Of a stretch of DNA of 64,000 nucleotides, positions 1 to 11,413 are shown piece after piece. Below the pieces are notes generated by a model. The model was not told where the DNA came from, did not search any database, and was given only the letters and a program-made list of their open reading frames with translations. A program made the position numbers and the translations under genes. The stretch is from Hemileia vastatrix (lineage: Eukaryota; Basidiomycota; Pucciniomycetes; Pucciniales; Zaghouaniaceae): the NCBI GenBank assembly GCA_030280995.1, contig JASXTE010000017.1, positions 20,088,498 to 20,152,497 on the forward strand, written 5' to 3'. Numbering within the stretch: position 1 is the first letter of the stretch; each line of letters begins with the position of its first letter.

Positions 1-872
1 ATGAAACAAAAGTGCCTTTGCCATCTCAGTTGTTATTTGATTCCCTTGTTCAGAAATAGGATTTTGCTGTGGGGTGTATGGTGAAGTAGTGATGATATTG
101 AACCCATCCTTAATACTTAGATTTTTGAATTCTGTACCACTATCACTGACTAGATTTGCAAATTTTTTAAACAAGGAATTTTCAATTTGAGTTTTAAATT
201 TTAGAAATGTATCAAAAGTATCTACTTTACTCTTAATTACAAAAACAAAACAATATGATGTGAAAGAATTTGTAATTTTAAAATAATATAAGGAAACACC
301 TTCAGAGGATGGAGTGATTTTGCCACTAAGATCACAATGAAAAAATTCTAAAAATTGAGAACCTCTCGGTATCTTCGCAGGAAAAGGAAGCTGATGATGT
401 TTTGCATCTATACAAGGTTTTCAGATTTTAAATTCATTAACATATTTAAACCCCAGACATCCTTCCAACTTATTTAAATATGTTTCATTTGAATGTTCTA
501 ATCTATTATGCCACAGAATTTTTGATTCAGAAGACATGAAAGATTTGATTTATACAGAAAAAGACCCAACAAACTTGGCATTAAGAACAATGAGTCCTTG
601 TTTAGGATCCCAATTTCTATCAAGAATGGTTTTGCCATTTTTTTATATTGAAACGGTGCCATTGGGATTTGTAATTTAACTTCATCCTCAAATGATGAAA
701 GGGCCAATACCAATAAGATTTTGATTGATTGAAGGTACATGAAGGCATCTTGTCAAAGTAATTACTTCTCTGGGTGTAAAAATATCCACAGAGCCTATCC
801 CTTGACTATAAATTACTGAATCATTCCCAAGCCTGATTGGCTTTTGACTAAATCAATAGCTTTTAAAACACT
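1..872 (-). pseudogene. Copia pol fragment: protease end, GAG-pre-integrase, integrase core
   Basis: Integrase joins element cDNA to host DNA. Translating the minus strand in changing frames shows a protease tail (LHVPSINQNLIG), a GAG-pre-integrase WHNRLEHSN, then the integrase core with the first Asp in FHCDLSGK, the second in VSDSGTEF (around 130-145) and the Glu in PQQNPISEQGN (around 45-65). All three catalytic acidic residues are therefore still readable. The reading frame is interrupted by stops near 430, 560, 615, 675 and 800, so no functional product is possible. The window edge cuts the gene before RT. Confidence 0.82.
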
Positions 873-879
873 TTTGATT

Positions 880-1788
880 TCAAAGCATGTGGACAGTAGC
901 TCCGCTATTGAAAATGATGAGATTACCAGCTGGATTATTAAGACTAGCCTTGAAAACTTTAGCTGGAGCATAACTAATATTCACATGACTTTTGGGCTCA
1001 GCCTTTGACATGTTTTGAGAAACAGTACAACTTTTCTTCATTTTGGGATGAAGCTTGAAACAGGTTCCCTTGCTGTGTTTTGTTTTAGGGTTATGTTTAC
1101 TATTACAACACACTGGCCACTTAGGCTTATCAGTATTTGTGACAGTATTAACAAGTGCTGAATTTTCGGTAACATTGGGTTCCACTTCAATAGCTAGACA
1201 TGCAAGATGGAATAAAAGATTATTGACAGAGAGATTTTGATGAGAAACTTTGGAAGAATTAAGTATAAGAGCTTTATGAGTTTGATATGAATTGGGCAAT
1301 AATTGTAAGATTCAAGGAGCTTCCAGTTCACTTTCAACAGAAACACCAACAGCTTTAAGCTCATTGATTCTAGTTCTTAAATCATTGAAAAAGACTTTTA
1401 AACCCTTTTTGTGACATTTAACGTCATGATAGCGAGTAAATATAGAGGCTCTATTTGAGGCATCATAAGCAGCATATTGCGTGCTCAACTTCAACCAGAT
1501 GACCCAAGGTTTTTCTATATCTTCCTCAGTGAAAAAAAGCTTCCAGATTGCCAGCATTGATTTTAGAAATAATGATGTCAGCGGCTTTATCAACTTTATT
1601 CTGAAATTCATATTTAAAAATTTGAGATGCATCATCACTAGGTCTTGATTCTTTTCCAAGAATAATGGATTTTAGCTTGTGTCAAGTCAAGTGTGCAATC
1701 ATGCCTATTCTCCATTCATGAAAGTTATCAGAGAGGAAAGAGTCAGAATATTTCATGAGGAGTCATTGGAGGTTTCAGGGGTTTCCAT
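880..1788 (-). pseudogene. Copia gag and protease start, degraded
   Basis: The likely start is ATG at 1788-1786 (METPETSND). The Copia gag signature NFHEWRIGMIAHLT follows around 1700, then the gag middle (ASNRASIFTRY, NELKAVGVSVESEL; 1312-1659). The knuckle is at 1055-1130 with Cys and His residues in C-N-S-K-H-N-P-K-T-K-H order, and the protease active site NSGATVHML at 880-910 has Asn where Asp is expected (DSGA). In-frame stops occur at about 1755, 1700 and 1310. Gag forms the particle, and the protease mutation alone would block maturation. The identification is firm from motifs; the exact start is inferred. Confidence 0.8.
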
Positions 1789-1931
1789 TATAAGAGGTGA
1801 AGAGGGTCAAATGCTGTGAGTAGAAGAGGAAGCTTTGTCAAAAGATGCTGGTGAAGGAATATTGAAGTTATTGCTTGATGACATTCAATGTAGGCCTGGG
1901 CCCATAACCTGTAAATTCCTGTAATTCTCTT

Positions 1932-2268
1932 ATAATAACAGATAAGATTTCCTATTATTGAACGTTTCACTGTCTCTCCTAGTGAAGTGATCTCTGCAAA
2001 AATAACCATAAATGTGAAAAATAATCTTTGAGCAAAACAAACAGATATCATCCTAATTACAATGAGTATCAACCTTATAACAATAGATAAGATGTCCTAT
2101 TAGTGAAAGTTTCCTGTCTCTCCTAGTGAAGTGATCTCTGCCAAAGTACCTGCAGACAACATATGAAAGAATCCACAATATAAAATATTAATAGAAAAAC
2201 AGTTTTAATTATTAAAAAATATCTAATCTATAAAGGTGAAAAATAATCTTTGAGCAAAACAAACAGAG
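1932..2268. repeat. Imperfect direct repeat upstream of the Copia gag
   Basis: About 115 bp (1932-2046) is repeated in two blocks at 2076-2142 and 2231-2268. Shared runs include CTCTCCTAGTGAAGTGATCT and AATAATCTTTGAGCAAAACA. It lies just upstream of the Copia gag start, so it may be leader or LTR sequence of that element, but no TG...CA ends or primer site could be assigned. The rest of 1789-2500 is AT-rich with nothing else recognisable. Confidence 0.6.
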
Positions 2269-2499
2269 ATGAAAATAAACAATGATAATCTATCAATATA
2301 TATAAATATTTCACTCAAATGAACAATGGTTATAAGATCGATAGCACAAACAAGAATACTTTATCATTGAGCGTTCCATATGGCTTGTCATGACAATCAA
2401 ATTATCACATAATAGTTATCACATCACATGAGTAGAAGATACTGCAACTGAACTATCAAGAAGAATAGAAAATCAATGATCACACATTTTCACAAATAC

Positions 2500-3718
2500 C
2501 TCTTCTAAATCTAGCTCCTTATATTTACTTCCTTCCCATAGGGCTCCATCTTCCTCTCAGAATACTCCTATGCAAGTTGATGCTCTTTTTTCTTCACTCA
2601 AATACTTAGCTGGAACCTTTTCAGCACAATTTCTTTCTCCTTTGACCACAGAAGAACACACCAAGTGCATTCAGAATAAGCTGTGTTTCAGGTTCAGGAA
2701 ATCTTGTTTATCAAGTTACTACCCTTTAGTTTCTCCATTTGTCCTTATATCCTGAATGCTAAGTGTACTTCAGGAGCCCAAGTTGCATTGACCACTACTT
2801 CCACCAATCCACCTTCCTCCACTTCCACCACTCCAGTGGCTTCTCTTTCAACTGAACTGCCTTTTTTTATGTTCAAAAGCCAGTTAAATAAATTTTCAGA
2901 AATTATGGACTCATTATGGGAGGAGAATATACCTGTGGCCAACATATAATTGGTTTTGGTGTCCTCCACTCAGTATAATCTTCCTACCCCCTCTTCTGAT
3001 TATACCTCCTAATTAAACTTACCTTTCTTTTTAGATATAATCAACCTTTTATTTTGCTTTATTTACTTATAAGCTCCAGTCATCTGGAAACTGTTGCTTT
3101 GATTGATTCTGGTGCCACAGGGAATTTTATTGATTCATCTCTAGAATCCACTCTGGGATGACCCTATCCCCAATGGCCTCTTTTATATTGCTCCATGGTT
3201 GATGGTACCTCCTTGAAGGGAAGACTAATCTCTTCTCAAATCTCTGGACAGGGACTGCTCAAAACTCATCCAATTCAACCAATCATTAAATATACTATGA
3301 ATGTAGCCAAGTTAGGAAAGCCTATGATTCTTTTGAGTACACCTGGCTCCATGAAAACAGGGTTTCAATTTCATATTTTCATTCCTTTCTACTCCTTTCC
3401 TCTTCTTTCGCTGCTATTTCCTCTATTCCAAGTAACATACAAGCTCCCACTCTTCCTTCCTCTGTCTCTTATTTTTCCAAACTCTTCCAGTTTTCTTCTT
3501 TAATATCTCCACCCCCAAATTTTCCCAATTTAAATCTTCAGATCGATTTGGACCCAGGGGCAAAATTTCCAAATCCAAAAATATATCCTCTCCCTCCTCA
3601 TAAGAATACTTTGATGAAGGAATATGTGGAAACCTTTATAAGAAAGAAATTATTTGTCAATCCTCTTCTCCAGTTTTATCTTCTATAATTTTGGTTTCTA
3701 AGCCATCTAAGCCACTCA
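2500..3718 (+). pseudogene. Plus-strand Ty3/Gypsy (Tf1/sushi-like) gag-protease-RT remnant
   Basis: In shifting frames the plus strand gives a degenerate gag knuckle (EEHTKCIQNKLCFRFRKS, about 2645-2705), a protease with an intact active site (TVALIDSGATGNFID, about 3090-3140) and its continuation (MVDGTSLKGRLISSQISGQG, from 3195). The N-terminal edge of RT follows (PKIYPLPPHKNTLMKEYVE, about 3575-3640), ending in ILVSKPSKP at about 3700. The rest of RT is absent because the sequence passes into the LTR of element A. Stops and frameshifts are frequent. It belongs to a different Gypsy lineage from elements A-G. Family placement is by motif order only. Confidence 0.72.
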
Positions 3719-3719
3719 A

Positions 3720-4125
3720 TGATGAGTCAATAAAAGGTATCATATTTATTTGATATAAATCTTAAGTTCCCTTAGATTGTCACACTTAGTATAGAACATT
3801 TGATTTAAAATGTTATTTTAACTGAATTTTAAATTTCTTAATAAAGAAATTTGAATTTTTTAGATTTCTAATATATTAATAATATTTTCATTCCCATTTA
3901 AACTTTATTATTGAGCACGGTGTTAGGGAGTAAAAATATATGGACCATTTATTAATTTTTATTATTTTATAAATTTACTTATTGTACTTAGCTAGTTAAT
4001 TGTAAGTAATACATAAGTAAATAATAGATAATTAATTATTAATAAGAATTTAAAAAAAAGGTGTGGCTTCATCTCAGTAAGATAATTAATTATTTTACTG
4101 GATAAGTCTAGTAGCCTGGCTGACA
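3720..4125 (-). repeat. 3' LTR of A, truncated
   Basis: The sequence matches 20160-20574 (for example TCAATAAAAGGTATCAT) and ends in TAGCCTGGCTGACA next to the polypurine tract. Only about 405 of the expected ~785 bp are present. The missing part lies toward 3720, where the sequence changes directly into the older plus-strand Gypsy RT. The junction is somewhere between 3690 and 3722. Confidence 0.8.
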
Positions 4126-4142
4126 CTCCCTCACTCTAAAAA
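4126..4142 (-). other. Polypurine tract of A
   Basis: Read on the minus strand this is a purine run (TTTAGAGTGAGGGAG) directly before the LTR start TGTCAGCC. Matching tracts occur at 12220, 32121, 46792 and, in a variant form, at 24696 and 26903. It primes plus-strand cDNA synthesis. Confidence 0.75.
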
Positions 4143-4156
4143 AGAAATAAAAAATG

Positions 4157-7100
4157 CTATGATTTTTTCTTTTTACACTTCTTTAGTAAAGTAGGAAGAT
4201 TAGATATCTCCTTCCCAGGTATCCAAGAATCATATTCAGATGATTTATTCTTGAATCTCAAAAAATATTCTGTACCTTTTTCAGCAGTGACTATTCTGTC
4301 ATTCAGAATCTTCTCAATTTCTGCTGTCTCAGTGATTTCATTAGGGGTTTTCTTTGGTCTTCCCCTCCTTTTTGGAAATAAATCACTATCGGATGTGTAA
4401 GGTTTCAAAAGAGATATTGGAAAAACAGGATGTTTTCTGTCATATGGAAAATACAAAATAACTTCAACTTCATTATCTCCAATCATTCTTCTAACAACAA
4501 ATGGACCAAAAAATGGGTCTTTCAATTTTTTATTACCTTGTAAATTGAAGTGGACTGTAGAAATCAACACTTCCTCACCCTTTTTAAAAGAGTATTCTTT
4601 ATGGGATTTGTCGCATCTCTTCTTCTCATATTCAAAGGATTTTCAATACATTTTTGAGCATGACATCTGAAAAGTTGTTGCATTTGAAGAAAAGATTTTA
4701 CACCAGGATGTAAATCTAATTTAGGTATTTTATTATTGAGAATTTGGGCAGGAGTATTTGGAACATATCCAAGCCAGAGCTCAAAAGGCTTTCTTTGAGT
4801 AATAGAATGAACAGCGCTATTATAAGCAAATTCCAACCCAGGAAGTAAGGTAACCCAATCATGAGTGAATCTGTCATTTTCTTTATACTCAAGACCAAAG
4901 GCACAATACCTTCTTATCATGTCCTCTAAAGTCTGAATCATTCTTTCAGCTAATCCATCAGTCTGAGGGTGATGGACAGTAGAAAGTTTCAGATCACAAC
5001 CACAAATATCCATCAGAGAAATCCAAAATTCAGAAGTGAATTTAAGGTCTCTTTCAGAGATTATGGCTTTAGGAAAACCAGAGGTATTAAGCATATGAGA
5101 CCACCATAAGAAAGCTAATTTTATAGTGGAAACATCCTTGTGAGTAGTTATAAATTTACACATTTTCGTGAATCTGTCCACAATAACCCAAGAAGAGTTT
5201 TAACTGTCTTTTCCATCAATGGGAAGTCCTGTTACAATATCCATGTTTATTATCTGCCATGGTGCATCAGGAGGTTAAATATGTTGCATTGATCCAGCTC
5301 TCTTACCAGTCAATATTTTTGATTTTTGGCAAGAATCACAAGATTCAACATATAATTTGGTGTCTTCAGACATATTAAACCACAAAGCAGTGTTTTTAAT
5401 TTTGATCATTGTTTTTTCAAGATCAAAATTTCCAGCTAATATGTCATCATGACAAATTTTCAAGATGATTTCTTTCATAGAAGGAGGAATAAAAATGACA
5501 TTACTCAACTTTCTTCTATAATATAGATATCCTTCATCAATTGAAAATTTACCTTGTTCCAAAGACTTTTGTTACTTTGGTGGAAGGGTTTTAATTAATG
5601 CTTGAATTGAAGCATTCTTTGGATCATTTAATAGGTTGAAAAACTTTTCTAAGTCATTCTTCTTATCATACAAATCCAGAATAAGCTGTAATATCTCTTC
5701 CTCTATATCAACCACATATATCCCATGAATATGAATAATTTCATCCTCAGGATCATAAGCAGGATTAAAGTCATCATTTTGTAAAGGTAACCTTGATTAC
5801 ATATCCACATTTAAGTAAACAATATCAGCCCTATGAATAATTGTCATACTCCCTCTGTATTCCTAAACAGCTAATTGCCATCTGAGCATATGTCTTTTAG
5901 GTGTTTGCAAGTTTAAAAGAGATTTAACTGCACTTCAGTCAGTGACTAGTTCAAATTTCTGGTCATCTAGGTAATAATGTTGCTTTTCTAGAGCCCACAC
6001 TATGGCTAAACATTTAAGCTGAGTGGCACCATATTTAAATTCACTATTTCTCAAGGTTCTTGAAATATAACAAATTACTACTTCTGATACTTTATCATTC
6101 ATCACTTGTTTTTGATGGAGGGAAGCACTAAGACCAATAAAACTGGCATCAGTGTACAAAACAAATGGTTGATTAAAGTCAGGTAAAGCAAGAATTGGTG
6201 CTGACATCAAACAGTGTTTCATAGTATCAAAAGCTCTCTATCTTTCAATATTCCAGACAAAAGCAACATCCTTTCTAGTCAATTGGGTAAGGGGTAAAGC
6301 TATGACTTGGTAATTTCTAATATACTTTCTATAGTATCCACATATTCCCAAAAAACTCTGGAGCTCTCTAACTGTGGTAGGAGCCTTCACCTGTTGTATG
6401 GCTGCCACTTTGTTTTAGTCAACACATATCTGTAACCCTGAAACAACATGACCAAGTACTTATAAAGAATGAAAGCCAAATTTACATTTCTTCAAAGCAA
6501 GTGTCATATTTATTTCATCCATTTTCTGGAACACTTTACACAGGTGGTTAAGATGGGCCTCAAATGTTTTTGAGAATATAATGATATCATCAATATAAAC
6601 CATCAGCCATCCTTCAATTATCTCTTGATGGAATGTGTTATCCATAACTCTTTGAAAAACTGAAGGGGCATTTTTAGGGCCAAATGGCATCCTAATATAC
6701 TTATAAATACCCATATGAGTGGCAATCTTCAGAAAGTTCTGAGAATTTTTCTCAACCGGTACCTGGTGATATCCTTTATTACCATCCAAACAGCTAATAT
6801 ATTTAGCACCCTGTAAAGTAGCATGTATAGAGCTGATTATAGGTAAAGGGTAGATATCATCAACAGTATAAGTGTTTAGTGCTCTATAATCACCACATAA
6901 CCTGGCTTTATCTTTCTCATAATAAATTAGGACAGGTGAGAAAACACAATATTTAGGTGTTTCAACTACCTTTTCAATAATATTAATTTTTAAAAGGGTA
7001 GAGATTATGTCTTCAACATCTTTTCTCTTTGTGGGAGAAGCAGAATAAGGCTTCATCTTTAAACTAGGTGATATGTCAGCTAATGGACAAGATAATGAAA

Positions 7101-9726
7101 GTTTCATTTCTTCTTTAACTAATCCTAGTTCATGTGACCCATGAGCAAAGGCCATAGAAAAAGATTTTATCAATTTAATGATGGAATCTTTATCCTCACC
7201 AGAAATTTGTTCTCCAAAAGAAACATTTTCAATTTCAGACATAAGGGCATGCATTTCTTTTGAAGATCTTCCTTTATATTGAACCACGGAATTACATGTG
7301 TTCAATTCTGTTTTTTATAATTTTTTGAGGGAGGAAATCTTAAATTTTCTCTTCCCATTCTTCCCCATTGAGAAACATTGGTTTGAAGGATCCAATTTTA
7401 TGCCATACTTGGTTAAAATATCATTTCCTATAATAAACCAACTGCTTAAGGTATCATTTTTCATGACAACAAAATCACATACAGCTCTTACAAAACCATG
7501 GTTGTATTTAAAAAACACTGTGGCTTTGTATTTACCAACGGGGGACAAAACAGAGCCATAACCTCTCCATTTTTCAGAAATGATAGGCATAAGTTTTGAT
7601 TTATAGTCTTGATCCACTGAAGCAAGTGCTTTTTCATATACTACACTTCCTCCAGCTCCAGAATCCAGAACAACTTCAATTCTGGTTCCATTGATCAAGA
7701 CTGGTGCATTGAGAGGGGAAATAATAATTGAGCTATCCTCAATTTTCTTTATGATCTCAGCATCTTCAACTGTAGATAAATCATTATTATCAATATAAAT
7801 AGTATTTAAATAATGAATATCTTCTTCCAGCATCAAGATTACTTGTTGAGATTCATATGCAATATTGCTGGCACAATCACTTGAAGTATCATCCAGTGCT
7901 ATTGTGTCATCAACATGCTCCTCAGTTTGTTCAACAAGATTTATCTTCTTGTCACAAACATGGCCTTTCTTCCAAGGCTTGTTTAATTTGAAGCAAGTGT
8001 TTGTTGCATACTTTTTAGGTGCAACAGGGGAAGAAGGTTTACCAACCTTTTCCAGTGGTTTCTGTTGGTAAGTGGAGGGTTTCTCCAAAGAGGTTCTAGG
8101 AGTGAATCTTGTTGCATCATACTTGTTGTTTAGAAGGATCTCATTACAAGTATTAATGAAGGAAGAAGGTTCTCTGGAGAACTCAGTCCTAGCCACTATC
8201 AAGTCTCTCAAAGATATTGGTAATTTATAAAGAATCCTGTCATTCCATTACTCAAACTCCATATTTGGGTCCATTGCCCTCAAGATTTTTACAAGTTTCA
8301 TTAAGAAGTCAATAGGTTTATCAGTAGAAGAGTTATATCTAGTATCCTCATACTGCCTTTTTTGAGCCATCCTAAACTTGGAGCCACCAAATTGTGCTTT
8401 AATCATTTTCTTCCAATCTTCCCATGAGTAGTCATTGCTATCCAAGAGAACAGATTCATACCACATTAGGGCTTTATTAGTAAATAAAGAGATTAACTTA
8501 GACATAATTTCCTCATCTGGGAGTTTGTAAGAATTTTTTAGATTATCAATTCTTCAAATGAATTGCTGCCAATCAGAAGAAGAATCACCATCAAATGTTG
8601 GATGCTGGTCAAGTTTTGGCCAATTCTTTTGATTTGACGTAGTCTCCTTATTACAAGCTTGTTTCTGAGTGAGAAGGAGCTGTAACTTCTCCAATTGGGC
8701 AGTAATTTCATTTTTTAATCTTTTTGTGGATGATCCAGGTACATCATCAACTTTTGAAGGAAACTCACTGATATCAAAAGGTAATTCTGGAACTAATTTT
8801 TCTTTGGATGAAGTAGGAACAGGGAAAATTGGGGTATCCTGCTCAACAGGTTCTTTCAAAGAAATGTCAGAAAACTTTTGATTATATAACAATGAATTCA
8901 ATTTCTTCTCAATGGTTGTCAACCTTGTTTTTACTCTTGGAATACTAGATAAATTCTCATTTATGGTTGCAAAAGATAATTGATTCTTTTTTTGTAAAGA
9001 TGAATAATGGTTACTCAATCTTTCTAAGTTCATCTTGTGTCCCTCTAGCTCCTGGAAACAGATGGACACAGTATCTTTTAATTTAGACAAATCAGTCTTG
9101 ATATTTTGCCATAAAGCAACTTTCTTTTCATGAGTTACTTTGTAATGAAACAAATCATCAGAAACTCTCAGCAACTCACTCCTCAATGCTTGATAACTCT
9201 GTTCAATTAACAAACTATTATATTTCTGAGTCAATTGCATGTTGTTAATTATATGATTTTGTTTAGCAATAATATCTCTCAAGTATTCATCATTAATGTT
9301 TGCTACATCTGGAGTGTTTCTCAATAAAGAAACAGAGTTACTTTCCAGATTCTCAAAAAACTCAGGATCAAGTTTTTCATCAATGATAGCCATATCAGGA
9401 TTTATCATTGAAGTAGCAATTAAAACTAAAAGATTAGATACATTAGAATATTGAGTGATTTGTCTACTCTTATCAGCCTCTACTGGTCTCACAGTTTCAT
9501 CTCCTCTTCCAGAATAACCTGAAAGAACTGAATCAGCAACAAGAAATGGTACTTGAGATTCAATAGAGGGACTTACCAAGGCTTGGGCAAGATCTGAATA
9601 TTGTTTTTTCTTCTTCTTCCTCCTTGATAAGGGTGAGGAGGTGTCGGGTTGAATTGACTGGGTCTTGACACACCTGCCTGAGGCATTTGAGGCTGCTGAT
9701 GTTGAGACAGATAATCCCACTGCCAC
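4157..9726 (-). pseudogene. Gypsy A gag-pol polyprotein, broken
   Basis: Going down in coordinate: gag with a coiled-coil-rich N-terminal part (8554-9726) and capsid block (WPKLDQHPTFDGDSSSDW near 8600). Then a knuckle near 7975 whose second Cys is Leu (CFKLNKPWKKGHVC), a protease with VVLDSGAGGSVV near 7660, RT with CGDYRALNTYTVDDIYPLP near 6880 and the YIDD box near 6595, RNase H with LYTDAS near 6150, the integrase zinc region (5275-5562), integrase core (4564-5181, with ISERD where relatives have ISDRD), and a C-terminal chromodomain (4157-4330, ending WIPGKEISNLP). At least eight stops or frameshifts split it. The frame cannot be entered from the ATG at 10112 because intron 1 is missing. 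Confidence 0.88.
9519..9576 (-). other. Possible gag intron 2 in A (58 bp)
   Basis: On the minus strand: donor GTAAGT at 9576-9571, branch-like TTGCTGAT, acceptor TTCTTTCAG ending at 9519. The same layout sits at the same place in C and G (58 bp) and D1 (52 bp), and B keeps the length but has lost the donor. Removing it does not restore any long frame, so it is a candidate only. Confidence 0.4.
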
Positions 9727-10112
9727 TTTGATACTTCCACCTTTTCTGGTTGCTGGGGAGTCAATTGTGGAAGATCCTTGGGGGGAGGAGGTCTCCTCTT
9801 CTCTTGAAGAAAGGCATCTATTTTTCTTACCTTTTCCTCTAGTGAGTCTGTTCTTGCTCTCAGTCTTAAGCTCTCTGTCCTCAGTTCCTTTATGTGGGTG
9901 GAGAGATTCTTTACTTGCTGAGGTAAAGGCATCTTTTTTATTTTGAAGCCTTTTGGAAGTCCTTCTGGGGGGTTGATGGAAGGCTTTTGTTCCTGAGCAT
10001 TTTTCTCCACTAGTATTTCCACTTCCTCCATTTCCACATCAGATGTAGCTTCATCATAATCAATTAAATCCAATTCCTCATCATGGCCAGCAGAAGCACC
10101 TTGATCAGTCAT
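9573..10112 (-). CDS. ORF1 of Gypsy A: acidic/coiled-coil accessory protein, intronless copy
   Basis: An intact 179-codon frame starts at ATG 10112-10110 and ends in Pro-Trp-stop. The acidic start (MTDQGASAGHDEELDLIDYD) is followed directly by DVEMEEVEIL, the precise join produced by splicing intron 1 in relatives B, C and G. Next come the conserved block LPKGFKIKK, PLPQQ, a predicted coiled coil (NLSTHIKELRTESLRLRART), then WQWDYL and a Pro/Gln-rich basic tail with HPYQGGRRRK. It overlaps the gag-pol frame at its 3' end. The function is unknown; nucleic-acid or capsid association is a guess from the basic tail and coiled coil. It is the only intact frame of this element. Confidence 0.7.
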   Translation of the reverse strand: MTDQGASAGHDEELDLIDYDEATSDVEMEEVEILVEKNAQEQKPSINPPEGLPKGFKIKKMPLPQQVKNLSTHIKELRTESLRLRARTDSLEEKVRKIDAFLQEKRRPPPPKDLPQLTPQQPEKVEVSKWQWDYLSQHQQPQMPQAGVSRPSQFNPTPPHPYQGGRRRKNNIQILPKPW

Positions 10113-10219
10113 ATTGTAATTTTAACCTGAACTGAGGGAAGGAAATATTAAGATATATTAATTTTATTTTTGCTTTATTATAAGAAAAATAAGAAAAAAA
10201 AATTTAAAATATAAAAATT

Positions 10220-10725
10220 TTCAGAACAAAATCAACTGGAATAATAATCACAATTTTGTTAATTCAAAAAAATTTTATAACTGGGATTAAAATAAATCAA
10301 CTGAAGTAATAAACTTAATTTTTAATTAACAATTTAAATTTTGATAATTATCAGGATTTAAATCAACTGAAGGAATTTAATTACCAGGACTTAATTTCAA
10401 CTGAAAATAATTTAATTACCAGGACTTATTGTCAACTGAAATAATTTTAATTACCAGGACTTATTATCAACTGAGATAATATTAACTACCAGGACTTAAT
10501 TTCAACTTAAATAATTTGATATAATTAATTTAACTAATTTATAATATTATTAATTTACTTCCAGGACAATTTGTCAACTGAAACAATAATATAAAATTCT
10601 AATTATCAGGACAAAAATCAACTGAAATAATTAAAAAAAATAATTTATTTAATTTAATTTTTATCACTTCTAGGACTAAGAACAATATAGTTCTATCTTT
10701 GTCAACTAGGAAAATAAAAATTCCA
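10220..10725 (-). repeat. Leader repeats of A
   Basis: About ten imperfect copies, 32-70 bp apart, of a motif that reads on the plus strand TACCAGGACTTA then GTCAACTGAA. Examples lie at 10382, 10422, 10454, 10488, 10560 and 10606, and the last, most divergent copy is near 10672. They lie between the primer site and gag, the usual place for packaging or translation signals, and the same array occurs in B. The rest of the leader (10113-10220, 10726-11047) is AT-rich. Confidence 0.75.
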
Positions 10726-11047
10726 ATTTACCAGACACCTCCCCTTGTAAAATGAGCAAATTAATGCCACTTACAGAGTGCTGAGTAAAAATAAATATGT
10801 AAACTGTGAAAAGTGTAAAGTGACCCACAAATAGTAATCAATATAATTACCTCAAATATATATGACTATTGTCAATATATGAGCTTAATTTTTGGAGCAC
10901 AGTTTGATTCCCGTTTGCAGCAAAAAAATAAGTCACGTGACTGATGATGTTCGTGCTTTTTGTCCTCCACTTGTTCCTATAGGTACCTCAATATCAACGG
11001 TCCCTCGGTCTCCTGCCTCTAGTCATTGATGCCCCATTGATGATTTT

Positions 11048-11061
11048 GAAAGGGTCCCAAC
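11048..11061 (-). other. Putative primer binding site of A
   Basis: Just inside the 5' LTR the minus strand reads GTTGGGACCCTTTC. B has ATTGGGATCCTTTC, D1 ATTGGGGGTCTTTC, C ACTGGGGAACTTAC and F ACTGAGGCCCTTTC in the same spot. A TGG start two bases inside the LTR is typical for tRNA priming; the tRNA was not identified. Confidence 0.6.
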
Positions 11062-11413
11062 TGTTGATGGGTCTATTGGTCTAGAAGGTTCAATTGGACT
11101 TCCAACGGACGTTTAAGTGGAATATTGGACTTTTAAAGTCAAGGTATGTAGTTTTATTTCTTTTGATTAATTTACTCAATATATAAGAGGTACGGGGTTA
11201 AAATATTATTGTGATTTATATTTTAGAATTACAGTAATGTAAGTACTAAACTTATAAAAAATAGTAATAAGTATTGTATCTAATAGATATGTTATAAAAA
11301 TGGTAAGTAAAAAGAATGAGTTTAAAAAGTAAAAAAGGTGAGAGATAACACACAGAGTTAACAATATCTAATAAGAGAGTGTGAGAGAAAAAACTTAGTG
11401 AAAAGGGAGTATG
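11062..11413 (-). repeat. 5' LTR of A, inner part
   Basis: Starts TGTTGATGGG beside the primer site and is interrupted after GTATG by element B. Compared with the related LTR of F, about 24 bp around the TATAAAAG box are missing near 11335, which probably removes the core promoter. Confidence 0.8.
11409..11413. repeat. Target site duplication GTATG, left copy, of B
   Basis: GTATG immediately precedes the B LTR start at 11414 and recurs at 20139-20143 directly after its other end. Five bases is the expected Gypsy duplication size. Confidence 0.9.

Larger units (their letters stand above)
1..1788 (-). mobile_element. Ty1/Copia retrotransposon remnant, continues past the left edge
   Basis: Reading the minus strand from 1788 to 1 gives gag, a CCHC-like knuckle, protease, the GAG-pre-integrase segment and the integrase core in the standard Copia order, broken by several stops and frame changes. 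RT and RNase H would lie left of position 1. The knuckle region (HNPKTKHSKGTCFKLHP) resembles those I associate with rust-fungus Copia elements, which is a weak clue to the host. No LTR was identified with certainty. The family call rests on domain order and motifs and is firm; the element is dead. Confidence 0.85.
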
